64,000 nucleotides of DNA, taken from contig JADGIF010000001.1 in NCBI GenBank assembly GCA_018985225.1, positions 31,617 to 95,616 of the forward strand. The letters are read 5' to 3'. Within the stretch, counting starts at the first letter, position 1, and each line of letters opens with the position of its first letter. The DNA comes from Amoeboradix gromovi. Its lineage: Eukaryota > Sanchytriomycota > Sanchytriomycetes > Sanchytriales > Sanchytriaceae. Below the pieces are notes generated by a model, which saw nothing but the letters and a program-made list of their open reading frames with translations, searched no databases and had not been told where the DNA came from. The position numbers and the translations under genes are program-made. Positions 28,568 to 38,714 of this stretch are shown here, piece by piece.

Positions 28568-29212
28568 TTAAAGATATTTAATCATCTCTGAATAAGAGCA
28601 TCCAACATCTTCGTCTGTTTCTATACCAATACTTTCAACCAGCTCGCTAGGCTTCTTTTCCATTTTGTCAGAGAGTTCATAAACTATTTCCATTGCTTTT
28701 GACTTGCGAGTCTTCCAAAGCTTTAGCATAGCTATGTAAGACTTATTTATGTGGTCTTTCTCTTCTAGATCCATGGGTTGCTCTTTCAACAGGTCCAAAC
28801 TTGAACTCAGTTTATCTCGTTTAATTCCCAACTCTTCAAGCTCTTTCAACAGGTCCTCGTCGGATGGATCTTTAGCGATTTCATTAATAAACTGAGTATT
28901 GCTTTGGACCGTTGCCTTCAACTCTGCTATTGATTCTTCTAATTCTTTTGTTTGCTGTAAAACGACTTCTTCCTCTTCCGGCGTTTGTCCATCTTCATCC
29001 TGGTGCACATAGTAAATAACCTGCTTTCCGTTCTCTTTAAAAGCAATGCTGTCGTTTGCTGCCATATCTGCTAACGCCTTGCTGGTTGCCGTTTTCTTCA
29101 ATTGTAAATTTAGACTTATGTCTGTGGCAGAATATGGTCTATTTGTCTCTTTTAAATATTTTAATATTTGAGTTGCTATGTTTTCAATGTCCGCTGTCTT
29201 CGCTTTTGCCAT
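28568..29212 (-). CDS. HOP2: Meiotic homologous-pairing protein HOP2 (PSMC3IP)
   Basis: 214 aa, the family length. N-terminal winged helix: ILKYLKETNRPYSATDISLN and KTATSKALADMAANDSI, then KENGKQVIYYVHQDE (family YGKQKIYF--QD). Coiled-coil heterodimer region with MND1 follows (LEESIAELKATVQSNTQF) and a C-terminal helical domain (MLKLWKTRKSKAMEIVYEL). Hop2-Mnd1 stimulates Dmc1 strand exchange in meiosis, so a sexual cycle is implied. It shares a 40-bp promoter with CSE1. Confidence 0.9.
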   Translation of the reverse strand: MAKAKTADIENIATQILKYLKETNRPYSATDISLNLQLKKTATSKALADMAANDSIAFKENGKQVIYYVHQDEDGQTPEEEEVVLQQTKELEESIAELKATVQSNTQFINEIAKDPSDEDLLKELEELGIKRDKLSSSLDLLKEQPMDLEEKDHINKSYIAMLKLWKTRKSKAMEIVYELSDKMEKKPSELVESIGIETDEDVGCSYSEMIKYL

Positions 29213-29252
29213 TTTACGGTATCAGGGAGTCTCTTCTTTTTTTTCAAACACA
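29213..29252. promoter_or_regulatory. 40-bp divergent promoter of HOP2 and CSE1
   Basis: 40 bp between start codons, containing a long T-rich run (CTTCTTTTTTTTC). A meiotic gene and a housekeeping export factor share it, so regulation must be read from one side's coding sequence or be common to both (inference). Confidence 0.4.
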
Positions 29253-32079
29253 ATGAGCTTATCGGAATTGTTGCTGCAAACTCTCAACCCTTCAACTCAA
29301 AAGAACGCAACATCCTCTTTGTTTCTTCTGGTGGAATCACAGCCAGCTACACTGATGTCATTGTGCGATCTTGTGATATCAAATGACAAGGTGGTTTCTC
29401 ATACAAGTGCAGTTTTTCTAAAGAATTCGATTGCCAAGCATTATCATAAAAGTGAATACATGGATGTGAATAGCCGAAATGTTCTCAAACAAAGATTGCT
29501 TGATCTCTTGATACATCCGTTGTGTTCTAAAATAGTAAGACAGCAAATTAGTGTTTCCATCTCTAGCGTAGCTGATACAGATAGCTGGACTGATCTACCT
29601 AGTATTCTAGGCTCTACTCTAACAAGCTCCAGCTTGGAAACTCAGTTATTATGTTTAGAAACTATTTATTTGTATGTCACAGTTTGGAAGAAGTATGACT
29701 TGTCCGCTAATGTCGTACTGGATATTCAGCATTCATGCAACACTTTCTTTGTTCCCTTGTTTCTTCCATATATTGAGAATTGCTTTTCCAGTTTACCCAG
29801 CAATCGGGAAGTTGAACAGTATGATATACAATTTCAGTTATTTCTGATCATATCCAAGATATTCAAGTGCTTTATTATTCATGATATTCCTCAGCAGTTA
29901 GAGCCCCATATTCCTCGACTAAGCAGTATTTTATGTTTTTTTATTAGGTTCAACAATCCCCAATACAAACAGCATGAACAGAACCTACTGCATGAGTCCA
30001 CGAAACTAACTAAATTAAGAGGTTCTATTCTAGATACTATCCATCTACTATTATCTAAATACCTCGATGATGTCGCTGATATCAAAAGCACTTTAATAAC
30101 TGCAGTTTGGGATTTAGTTATTGAATATTCATTTACGGTCGAAGAATCCTTAAATTCTACCAACTTAACTACTTCTACTAGGGATGTTATGATATCCAAA
30201 GCTTTGCAAGTGATTTGCGTCTGTATAATCCATAATATTAATAACGAGATATTTCTAGGCAACGGAAATGTAGAATCAGTTGATTTTCTAGTAAACAAGG
30301 TTATAATTGGTAATATTTTAGTCCGGAGAGAGGATCTGGAGCTCTTCGAGGATGATCCACTCAGTTATGCATTTAGAGAGTTGCACGGAACCGAATCTAG
30401 CAGCATTAACAAGTCAACAAATGATCTTGTTAGCGCTTTGTTAAAGTTCTCTCCACTAGGCTCTTCTATAATATCATCATGCATTAGATATATTGATTTG
30501 TTTATCAAGTCATTCAACAGTAACGATCCCAACAGCTGGAAGTATAAATCAACAGCTACTCGTATTATATGCTGTTTGAACCAACCAGACGTTTGCACCC
30601 AGTACATAATTAACCATGTGCTACCTGATTTAAATGCGTCCTCCACTATGCCCTTGTTGTTAAGCGATGCTATTTATTGTATCACTCATTTTAAAAACCT
30701 GCTTGGTAGTGAAATAGAAAGTATATTGACTAAATTAGTAGAAATCCTACATGTCCAGTCCATGAGTAGCCAGCTTAATACAGTTGTCTGTACTTTTAGT
30801 TGCAATGCTATTTCTCTGCTACTTTCCAAATCAACAGCATTTGATCACTCTTTACTGTTAACTAGTGTATTTAGAATATTGAGCAACCAGACAGGGGTGT
30901 ACAAGTCAGAAAATGAATATTACCTAAAGGTGGTCGTAAAAGCGATTTTAACAATGCCAAGTGTTGAATTACAGAACAAAAGTAATGTGTTGTTAAATGA
31001 GCTAATATCTATACTAGAGATAGTAGGACAAAACCCAATTAACCCAAAATTTAACCACTATTTGTTTGAATGTATAGGGATGGTACTAAGACAATCTAGC
31101 TTAAACAACCCGTCAATTAGTAGCCAATACGATGAGGAGCTGGTGCCTATGTTTGGGAATATATTGAGAATGGATATTAGTGAATACAGCCCGTATATAT
31201 TCCAAATATTGACAATAATGTGTAACACAGCAAATACTCCAAATTTGGATATATTGATGCCAACCTTGGTGAAACCGAACGTGTGGGAAAGCAATGGAAA
31301 CATCAAGTCACTTGTAGTACTGTTTAGCATGTATATGGTACACCATCAAGAGAAATTAAAAGAGATTGTGCTCCCATTGCTTGGCGTGTTTCAAAAATTA
31401 ATACAATCAAAGCAAACTAGTAGAGAGGGAATGAAATTGTTACAATCCATGTACCACTACAACTTGATATCGCCAGAGTATACAAACACGATTTTTAATG
31501 TATTATTGACCCGATTGAACCAAAACAAGCAATTCGGAATAGATTTCACCAACTTTGCTTGTTATTTGTCTTCTAACAATAACTTTGGAGCAGACTATTT
31601 CATTAACTGTTTAGAAAGTATACAGCAAGGGTACTTATTATTAATCTAGGATTACTAGCGGAATCTTGAAAAATGTAATGATAGTTAGTAGCAAAGAGAT
31701 CCTAGGAGTAACTAATCGAAAGCTGTGTATTGTAGGGTTAGGGAATATAGCGATGTGTAACTATGTTATTCAAGGACCGTTAGAGCTTCTAGTAGAGTTG
31801 ATAGATGGGATTATAACTCTTACACAAACAGTATCAACTTATACTGCGAAACCCAAAGATTTTGTAGAGCTAGACGATGAAGTTGAAGATGAAAAAGACT
31901 ACGGCGCCACTTTCGTACAACTGAAGTCAGCAGTTACTGTGGTAATGGATCCAGTAAGTGAAATAAAGAATACAAAAGAGTATACTATGGATTTGATGAA
32001 GAAGATATATGGAGTAAATGCTGATGTATTTAATAAGATTCAGTCACCAGGCAGTGTAGCGTTTTTAAGGGAAATGTAG
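29253..32079 (+). CDS. CSE1: Exportin-2 (CSE1/CAS), importin-alpha re-exporter
   Basis: 935 aa after splicing, close to yeast Cse1 (960). HEAT-repeat karyopherin that returns importin-alpha to the cytoplasm with RanGTP. Seen: N-terminal LNPSTQKNATSSLFLLVESQ, HTSAVFLKNSIAKHYH (family A--FKN---R-W), and DDPLSYAFRELHGTESS followed by ALLKFSP, the Cse1 pattern DDP-EYIRRD-EGSD--TRR. The intron at 31631-31649 joins CLESIQQGITSGILKNVMI. C-terminal YGATFVQLKSA matches Cse1 (Y--AF--L). Start at ATG 29253. Confidence 0.85.
31631..31649 (+). other. 19-nt spliceosomal intron in CSE1
   Basis: GTACTTATTATTAATCTAG, phase 2 (GG / G). Its TAG is the in-frame stop that would otherwise remove the last 143 residues of the exportin. 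Confidence 0.9.
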
Positions 32080-32125
32080 TAAATTAATAGCTTCGTATCA
32101 TTTGTTTTACCTCTTTGAAACCAGC

Positions 32126-32653
32126 ATGTCTTTTGATGATGATTTTGATGTACCGTTAACAGATATCATGGCAAATGTATCAGAAGTAACAGTACTTAAG
32201 CATGAGTCGAAGAGATTCTCTGAGCACTATTATACTATTTATCCATATTATTTCAATTCTACAAAGTTGCCGAAATGCACTAGAAGCTGTTATGAAGGAG
32301 TGGACATCACAATATATCACTTGACAAAGACGTTAACTAGCATGGGATACGAATTTAAGCTGGAATGGAAGAGACATCCGAGAGATTTATTCCATATGGG
32401 AAGATTACTAGTGTTCACAAACAAAAAGAAGAGAGCATTACTCAATGAAATTGGTCAGAATTTACCAATATGCTTCAAAGAATTTGATGATCAGGTAACG
32501 GAATTTAAAAGATTGGCAGATCAGGGAGTATCTTCAAATGATGAATACTTGTTAGTTGTTGATCCATTCTACGTACCTACTGCAATGCGAAAAGCTGAAA
32601 AGGAAGCACCGGAAAAGGTGAAATCCAAGAAATCTGGCAAGAAAAAGAGCTAG
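32126..32653 (+). CDS. SRP19: Signal recognition particle subunit SRP19 (SEC65)
   Basis: 175 aa. SRP19 binds SRP RNA helices 6 and 8 and allows SRP54 to load. The core fits: HYYTIYPYYFNSTKLPKCTR, VDITIYHLTKTLTSMGYEFK (family P---EI---L--LG-----E), WKRHPRDLFHMGRLLVF (family K-YPR---N-GRVRV) and a Lys-rich tail (KSKKSGKKKS). Start at ATG 32126. The poly(A) signal AATAAA overlaps the ATG of the next gene. Confidence 0.8.
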   Translation: MSFDDDFDVPLTDIMANVSEVTVLKHESKRFSEHYYTIYPYYFNSTKLPKCTRSCYEGVDITIYHLTKTLTSMGYEFKLEWKRHPRDLFHMGRLLVFTNKKKRALLNEIGQNLPICFKEFDDQVTEFKRLADQGVSSNDEYLLVVDPFYVPTAMRKAEKEAPEKVKSKKSGKKKS

Positions 32654-32659
32654 GCCTAT

Positions 32660-32665
32660 AATAAA
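32660..32665 (+). terminator. AATAAA signal overlapping the TTLL9 start codon
   Basis: AATAAATG: the final A of the only canonical signal after the SRP19 stop is the A of the TTLL9 ATG. SRP19 transcripts probably end inside TTLL9 (inference). Confidence 0.5.
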
Positions 32666-33813
32666 TGTCAATTAGTTTCAAAGCCTCTTATAAGACTACT
32701 GCAATTACTCAAGCATTTGCTAAAAGAAATTGGACAGAAAAGAACGTGGATGACTCAGATTTCACATTATTTTGGAGTGATGTTTCCTGGATATACAAGT
32801 TTATGGATTCGCTGCCATTGCAGAAACACCAGCTAATCAATCACTTTAGAAACAATTATGAGCTAACAAAGAAAGACTTACTGATCAAGAATTTAAAGAT
32901 GTATTGGAGGAAGTCCAATCCTTTTGCTCTATTTTATGATGCTGTAGACAACATTGTACCAGTGAGTTTCGAAATTCCTACGGAATTTGCAATATTTCAT
33001 GACTATTATAAGAAAAATCCAAAGAAAATGTGGATTATGAAGCCATCTGGAAAATCACAAGGTAAGGGTATATTTATGGTTACTAAACTGGCTCTAGTTC
33101 GTGCTCAATATGACCAGTGCCGTAAAGTCCTGGGGATGTCCTTTGCAGAAAGAGAAAATTTGGAATCCTCGGAAGTTGAATCTTATGTTGTACAGGAATA
33201 CATCATAAATCCGCTTCTTATAGGGTTTCGAAAGTTCGACATGAGACTATATGTTTTAGTGACCAGTTTCTGTCCTCTTATAGTCTATATTCATAAGCTA
33301 GGATTTTGCAGATTTAGCCAAAGTTTGTATTCTCTTGATTACTCCAATCTGGCCGTGCATGCCACTAACGTTGCAATTCAAAAAAACCACTGCGATTACA
33401 ACAAGAAGTATGGGTGTAAATGGAATTTAAACAAATTCAGAAGCTATCTTGCGGCTAAAAAGGGATATGATGCTTGCGTTGAGCTATTCAACAACATTGA
33501 AAAGGTTATTCTAACTTCACTTTTTTCCGTGGAAAACAGAATAATACATTCTAATCAAGCATTTGAGCTATACGGATATGACGTATTAATTGACGAAAAC
33601 CTTAAACCCTGGTTAATCGAGGTTAATGCCAGTCCTTCTCTCACAAGCGAGAACGATGAAGATCTGTCTATAAAAGTCAAAGTTTTGTCTGATATGCTGG
33701 ATTTGCTGCATTTAGACAAGAAAGTTGAGTTTGTGAACGGATTTCAACCGGTTTACAATAACGGATTTATTGCCGCAGATGAGACATATTATTCTAAAAT
33801 AGGTACAAAGTAA
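32665..33813 (+). CDS. TTLL9: Tubulin tyrosine ligase-like polyglutamylase (TTLL9 type)
   Basis: 382 aa. ATP-grasp enzyme that glutamylates axonemal tubulin. Closely follows TTLL9: FTLFWSDVSWIYKF, INHFRNNYELTKKDLLIKNL, WIMKPSGKSQGKGIFMVTKL (ATP-grasp Lys loop), RKFDMRLYVLVTSF, HATNVAIQKN, KKYGCKWNLNKFRSYL and FELYGYDVLIDENLKPWLIE with VNASPSL, which carries the Mg-binding Glu and Asn. Organisms without cilia usually lack this subfamily. It converges on LCB2 with 15 bp between stops. Confidence 0.93.
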   Translation: MSISFKASYKTTAITQAFAKRNWTEKNVDDSDFTLFWSDVSWIYKFMDSLPLQKHQLINHFRNNYELTKKDLLIKNLKMYWRKSNPFALFYDAVDNIVPVSFEIPTEFAIFHDYYKKNPKKMWIMKPSGKSQGKGIFMVTKLALVRAQYDQCRKVLGMSFAERENLESSEVESYVVQEYIINPLLIGFRKFDMRLYVLVTSFCPLIVYIHKLGFCRFSQSLYSLDYSNLAVHATNVAIQKNHCDYNKKYGCKWNLNKFRSYLAAKKGYDACVELFNNIEKVILTSLFSVENRIIHSNQAFELYGYDVLIDENLKPWLIEVNASPSLTSENDEDLSIKVKVLSDMLDLLHLDKKVEFVNGFQPVYNNGFIAADETYYSKIGTK

Positions 33814-33828
33814 ATTTATTAACTGCAG

Positions 33829-35426
33829 TTATATAACAGTCCATTGTAAGTACTTTTCGGCATACTCTTCTGCGTCCTCGTATTCAAAGTTAGATGGTTT
33901 AGTGGTTAAGCTGACTTTCAGTAATAGCTCATTCCCTAATTCTGAAATGCAATGCAATGCATAATCCAAGTCTTCTTTTGTGTGAGCAGCCGACAAACAG
34001 AATCTAACTCTGCTAGAAATTATAGGAGTTGCTGGATAACCACTAAATAAGTACTAAATTACACTACTACAACGGCAATGCCTCTTTCTTTCATTCCTCT
34101 TGAAAATCCAGGGAGTTTTGCAGTGTTAAACAGCAATAATGGTACAACTGGCGATGCAGGGTCACCTAGAACACAAAATCCCATATTCTTTAGGTGATGG
34201 TAAAAGTATCGACTATTCTCATGGAGCTGATTAATCCGATACAGTCCCTCATTGCTTAAAATACTGGAAAACGCAGCCGTTACTTGATGAACAACTGGCA
34301 ACGGCATTGGTTCACAGTACACCATGCCGTGAGAGCTCTTTCTCAGAAACCGAGTTAAAACTTTACTACCAGCAATATAACCTCCAGCGGCTCCGAAACT
34401 CTTTGTGAATGTACCCATTAAAATATCAACATCCTTTGGATTTACTCCTAAATGCTCACATACACCCCTACCAGTATTCCCTAATGCTCCGATTGAGTGT
34501 GCTTCATCCAGGTATAAGTAAAAATTGAATTTCTTTTTTAATGATACAATTTCTTTTAAATGAACAATGCTGCCTTCCATACTGTATAAACCTTCTACTA
34601 CAACTAATATTTTTTTCCAAGGTCTATGAGTCCTGGGTTGTCCTTGAGAAATGGCATCACTTAAGACTACTGCCAAACTAGCTGCATTGTTATGTTCAAA
34701 CACCTTTATTGTGGCACCGCTTAACCTAGCACCAGTAACCAGTGAGCTGTGATTAAATTCATCAGAAATAATTAGACTACCTTTACCAACAAGTGCGGGA
34801 ATAACCGTAGAGTTCGTTGCAAATCCCATGCTAATTACAATAGCATCTTCGCTACCAATATATTCTGCCACCAACTTTTCCAATTCAACATGTGATTTTG
34901 TATTAAAATCGGACCTACTAGCACTTACGCCTAAGCCTTTAGTCATGTTTTCTTGGACAAACTCAGCACAATCACCCTCGCATTCGGCAAATCCTAAATA
35001 ATTGTAACTACTCAGATTTAAGACTCTTTGACCGAATCCAGTAAATTGAAATGACTTACAGTAGTCTTCAGTACTTCTGTCTTTAAGAGTCATAAATCTG
35101 CCAGCGGCTGAACAGATAGGCCTATTAAAACAGTCACGTATGCGTCTATAGATTCTGCGTATGAAGAAATTGCTGAAATCATTAACTAATGGAGCATATC
35201 CGTCATTGTTCTTCAAATGGGAATACTCTTCGCTTTTAAAGACTTTTCCAAAAACATCTCGGATATGTCCAAAAAGTATCAACAAAAGATAATTCAGGTA
35301 AGTAGTTATTATAACATACATTTTCACATCATCCTCAACCTTCTGATGTACATGTGAATGGACGTCACCTTTATTGCTTAATAAGGAAATTGCAGAATCT
35401 TTAGCTCTCTCTTGCTTACCCTTCAT
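33829..35426 (-). CDS. LCB2: Serine palmitoyltransferase subunit 2
   Basis: 525 aa after splicing. PLP enzyme of the ER that condenses serine with palmitoyl-CoA, the first step of sphingolipid synthesis. One N-terminal membrane helix ([20 protein letters not shown]), then [31 protein letters not shown], and the PLP lysine in [16 protein letters not shown] (about Lys342). The 20-nt intron at 34043-34062 joins IAVVVV to [20 protein letters not shown], the conserved LCB2 C-terminus. First ATG at 35426 used. Confidence 0.95.
34043..34062 (-). other. 20-nt spliceosomal intron in LCB2
   Basis: GTAATTTAGTACTTATTTAG on the minus strand, phase 2 (GT / T). Removing it restores VVVVGYPATPI-SRVRFC-SAAHT, nearly the family consensus, and adds the last 76 residues. 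The branch box is CTTAT, as in the cyclin intron. Confidence 0.95.
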
Positions 35427-35578
35427 ATTGGAAATAAAAATGCGTTTCAGATTAAAATCTGAACGTGTAAACGGGATTGCGTTACAAGAATTGCGCGTTG
35501 AGTTATGCTGACTCAAACACACAGTAACACATCCGATTTAATCTTGTATTCTAAAATAAACCATTCCCCTGTTTTGTG

Positions 35579-36088
35579 ATGGTGCAGCTATTTGTGATCA
35601 CTGCATCGAGTCATGCTGTCAAAGAACACTGGGAAGCTTGTGGATTATCCACCGCTACAGAATCTTTAGGGATAAGAACCTATTTGTTTGAAAACCAAAA
35701 GATATATTATATCTCACTGAGTAATTATGAGTTTATTTATCAGTTACCGCTGCATAGTTTAATCCAGATAAATAATGTGAAGCTTCTAGATGTGCTGCTA
35801 AATAAATGGAATAGAAAAAGAGATCAGCTTTATCAAGGTTATTCTACTAGTTGTTGTAACATTGATTTTAAAGTATTTCAAATCAACAACCTAACTCTTC
35901 TTGAAATATCTGGTGAGTTTAAGAAATGCCCACCAGTGCTATTAGAGAAGATTGTGCCATTTCATTTGCAGCAAACTTCTGAAGTTTTGATTAAAACTCA
36001 TTTATTCAAAAATTGTACAATCGAGCCAAATACCAGAGACGGGATGCTTTTATGGCTGCAAGCTATTTTTGAACACGAAATTCAGTAA
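35579..36088 (+). CDS. Possible Mediator subunit MED20
   Basis: 169 aa. Weak resemblance to MED20 (TATA-binding-related fold): an N-terminal strand MVQLFVITASS, a central YYISLSNYEFIYQL (MED20: YV-HNSEYP---F), LDVLLNKWNRKRDQLYQGYS, then FKVFQINNLTLLEISGEFKK (MED20: FLVKVGTVTMG---GI-VEVEY). Length is slightly short for the family (about 200). Treat as tentative. It ends 1 bp from the convergent ZW10-like stop. Confidence 0.4.
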   Translation: MVQLFVITASSHAVKEHWEACGLSTATESLGIRTYLFENQKIYYISLSNYEFIYQLPLHSLIQINNVKLLDVLLNKWNRKRDQLYQGYSTSCCNIDFKVFQINNLTLLEISGEFKKCPPVLLEKIVPFHLQQTSEVLIKTHLFKNCTIEPNTRDGMLLWLQAIFEHEIQ

Positions 36089-36089
36089 A

Positions 36090-37214
36090 TCAAATACTTC
36101 TCAATACTCGCTGTCTATTCTGCGAGGGTTGAAATATATTCCTCACCAAACTCTGTAATCTAGAAGATTCAATAGTCCACCTCCTCCGGGGTATATCCAA
36201 CAGTGCTATATTTAGGATTGCCTTGGTATCTGATAGTTCTTCCAACTCAGAATTTTGCGGAGCTATATCAATGCACTTGTCTATTAGTAGACATAAATCA
36301 TCTATCAAATTTGCACTAATTGGAGAAAAGTGGATTCCATTTAAAACCTGAGTTTTGACGTGGTTCCACAACATGGCAAACAGCTCATCATTTATATAAT
36401 CAAATGTATTGAAATGTAAGGATTTAAATTGGTCCAGTAGCTCTATAAATGATTTTATTCTGTTTCTAGAGCTATCAAAAGATTGCAGAGATTCTGCCAC
36501 TGGTAAAAGTATCTTGTGTTCCTCATAAATAAGGTTTACAACGAAGATAAAATACTTTCGAGGTACATGATATCTAAGGTTCAAAATAGCAATATCATTT
36601 AACATATGAATTGGGTATTCACAACTCGAGGCGACGAATGTATCGAGTACTGATTCATCAAATCCAAACACGTCAAAGTAAGCCAAAAGTGGATAAACAC
36701 CAAGGCAATCTAGCAGTTTGTCTTTAGTTTTGCGTAGGTTCAGAACATTTAGTACATCTGAGAGATGTATTGATAGCAATTGCTTATTTATTGATAAATA
36801 ATCTTTGTTTAGAACATTTGATGAGAACCCCAAGACTAGATCATGATAGTCTAAAGAAAGCTTATCATAACATTCAACCGCTTCTTTGACACCGTGATCT
36901 ATCAATTCTTTTAGGAGTTCGTGGTTACGGAGGTTGTTAAAATGATTTATCAAGTTGGCTCTGGCGCGAGAAGGATGAATTGCATTGTCTAGCTCAATCG
37001 TCTTACTCAATATATTCTGGAGTTCCACAAACTGTTTGTAGTCCTCTATTAAGTTGTAAATTTTGCCTTGTTCCGTTGGAGAAATTAATTTTATCAGTTT
37101 TTCGTTGACGGTCTGGGTCTTTTTGAATTGAGATAACACAACATATTTTAAAGATGAGTCTATTTTCTCCAAAGGATATTCAGTGAACTCGAATTGATTG
37201 ATGTCATGTTGCAT
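36090..37214 (-). CDS. ZW10/Dsl1-like tethering or kinetochore protein
   Basis: 374 aa, entirely helical. The best clue is the C-terminus, TIESSRLQSLVRNIFQPSQN followed by RQRVLRSI, which resembles the ZW10 end (EVR-LIRALFQ-T--R---L--I), after a region of amphipathic helices. ZW10/Dsl1 proteins tether COPI vesicles at the ER and, in animals, serve the kinetochore checkpoint. It is much shorter than ZW10 (about 780). A RINT1/Tip20-type subunit is the alternative. Confidence 0.45.
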   Translation of the reverse strand: MQHDINQFEFTEYPLEKIDSSLKYVVLSQFKKTQTVNEKLIKLISPTEQGKIYNLIEDYKQFVELQNILSKTIELDNAIHPSRARANLINHFNNLRNHELLKELIDHGVKEAVECYDKLSLDYHDLVLGFSSNVLNKDYLSINKQLLSIHLSDVLNVLNLRKTKDKLLDCLGVYPLLAYFDVFGFDESVLDTFVASSCEYPIHMLNDIAILNLRYHVPRKYFIFVVNLIYEEHKILLPVAESLQSFDSSRNRIKSFIELLDQFKSLHFNTFDYINDELFAMLWNHVKTQVLNGIHFSPISANLIDDLCLLIDKCIDIAPQNSELEELSDTKAILNIALLDIPRRRWTIESSRLQSLVRNIFQPSQNRQRVLRSI

Positions 37215-37276
37215 ATCTATTTCAAGGAGAACGATTCCATTTTTATTAATTTCAAATTTTAGACGTCGCGCTTTGC

Positions 37277-38416
37277 ATGTTTACAACAAACGATGTATTT
37301 CACAGTGCTATTGTTAAATTGGAAGGAATTCCATGGGATCTTAGAGTTGAAGAGATTTTAAACATGTTGTACCCTTTTGTGCCAATAGGACAGCCTCCAA
37401 GATTGCATATACCCATAGATGTAATTACTGGAAAAACGCTTTCTTGTGCGTTTATAGAAATTGGCACTATGGAAAATGCTTATGCTTGTGTAAGGCATTT
37501 GGAATCCAGGAGACCTATTCTACATGGCAAGGCACCCAGGGTTACTGTCTCCAACCACGTAGAATTACAGAATGCGTTCTTTTCCAATGGAAGCCTTGTT
37601 CGGGAAGATGTTATTAAAATATTGACTGTTTGTAGAAACTACAAACGTCAATATAACAGAAGGTGTCCCAATAGACCGTTCGATTATGTTATATCGCTCA
37701 TACAAATATTTTCGTTTGATTCTATCCAAGAGGCAACGCAAAGAGATCAAATCTTTGAGTTCCATAAAAATGCTGTAGAGTTGTTGAAAATTTTTACTAA
37801 AAAAGATTTTTCGTACTTTAGAAAAGACTTATTGTATAGCCTGGTACTATGTGGAGTAGTATGTCTCGGATACACTTTAAAACAGCGTGAAGTACTAGTC
37901 AGAACTAGTCAAATTAATTTACCTGAGCGTTATATTAGGTATTTGAAGGATGAAGAGACTACTGGGCATTTAGTGAGAAGATTGAAGAGAAAGCTAGAAG
38001 TTCCATTGCTGGGTAAGTTTTCAGGGTTTGGTCATACTTTAATTAAACAGTTTACGCACGAAATTCAAATTCCTGATCTATATGATTTGAGTAGTCAGAT
38101 GTGTTCAAGACCATCCGGAGTTGTCCCAGTAGCTAGACATTCATCATATGAAAGCAATAGGTTTGACAGCAATAGTGAAATCAAGAGATTGACTGAGATA
38201 ATTATTGAAAACCAAACCCGAATTGGCAATATTGAACGAGCTATGAAAGACTTAATTACAATCAGACAAGCCAAAGAAGCCAAGGATGAAGCCAAAGATT
38301 TTCCATCATTAGATGTAGCTACTGAAGTATCGGAGTTATTTAAATGTGGTGCATGCTGCAAAGTTGATCATTTGCATTCAAAACTAGCGGCGCTAGAACC
38401 GGAAACCCAAATGTGA
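37277..38416 (+). CDS. RRM RNA-binding protein (fungal type)
   Basis: 379 aa. An RRM at residues 10-95 begins AIVKLEGIPWDLRVEEILNM (RNP2-like strand) and includes KTLSCAFIEIGTMENAYACV (RNP1 region, degenerate) and VTVSNHVELQ. The rest is helical, then a C-terminal coiled coil (EIKRLTEIIIENQTRIGNIE) and a Cys pair (CGACCKVD). Similar GIPWD-type RRMs occur in fungal gametogenesis regulators. Its last codons and 3' flank form the edge of the inverted duplication. Confidence 0.65.
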   Translation: MFTTNDVFHSAIVKLEGIPWDLRVEEILNMLYPFVPIGQPPRLHIPIDVITGKTLSCAFIEIGTMENAYACVRHLESRRPILHGKAPRVTVSNHVELQNAFFSNGSLVREDVIKILTVCRNYKRQYNRRCPNRPFDYVISLIQIFSFDSIQEATQRDQIFEFHKNAVELLKIFTKKDFSYFRKDLLYSLVLCGVVCLGYTLKQREVLVRTSQINLPERYIRYLKDEETTGHLVRRLKRKLEVPLLGKFSGFGHTLIKQFTHEIQIPDLYDLSSQMCSRPSGVVPVARHSSYESNRFDSNSEIKRLTEIIIENQTRIGNIERAMKDLITIRQAKEAKDEAKDFPSLDVATEVSELFKCGACCKVDHLHSKLAALEPETQM

Positions 38417-38689
38417 ATTTCTTAAATAAATCATAGTTCTCTTCAATTTTATTAGCGTATTTTATAAAACATTTAGTAATACGAATAACACCATTTAAAG
38501 GATTTTAGCGACCTCTCATTGGAACGCAACTGTTGATGAAGAATGAAAAGCTATCCAATTTCGTTAGAGTTGCCACAATCCAAAAAGAAGATTCAAGGAA
38601 GATGCTTAAATGGCACTTACCCAAGTTGTCTACACTGAAGGAGTGTGGGATCTCGAAGTAATTTGAGAGCTTCACATTTAACGTAGGCG
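38404..38689 (+). repeat. Inverted duplication, copy 1 (arms identical to 53114-53423)
   Basis: Left arm 38404-38550 (147 bp) and right arm 38602-38689 (88 bp) match the reverse complement of 53277-53423 and 53114-53201 with two mismatches seen. The 51-bp centre (38551-38601) is unrelated to the 75-bp centre of the other copy. The left arm begins in the last codons of the RRM gene, so this locus is probably the donor of that arm. Confidence 0.9.
38536..38661 (+). CDS. Micro-ORF in the inverted duplication, 41 aa
   Basis: Starts MKNEKLSNFVRVATIQ and ends MLKWHLPKLSTLKECGISK. The last 19 residues are shared with the micro-ORF in the other copy, although the sequence before them is completely different. 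No family recognised. Whether it is translated is unknown. Confidence 0.3.
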   Translation: MKNEKLSNFVRVATIQKEDSRKMLKWHLPKLSTLKECGISK

Positions 38690-38714
38690 GAACTCAAGAA
38701 ATAATAAAACAACT

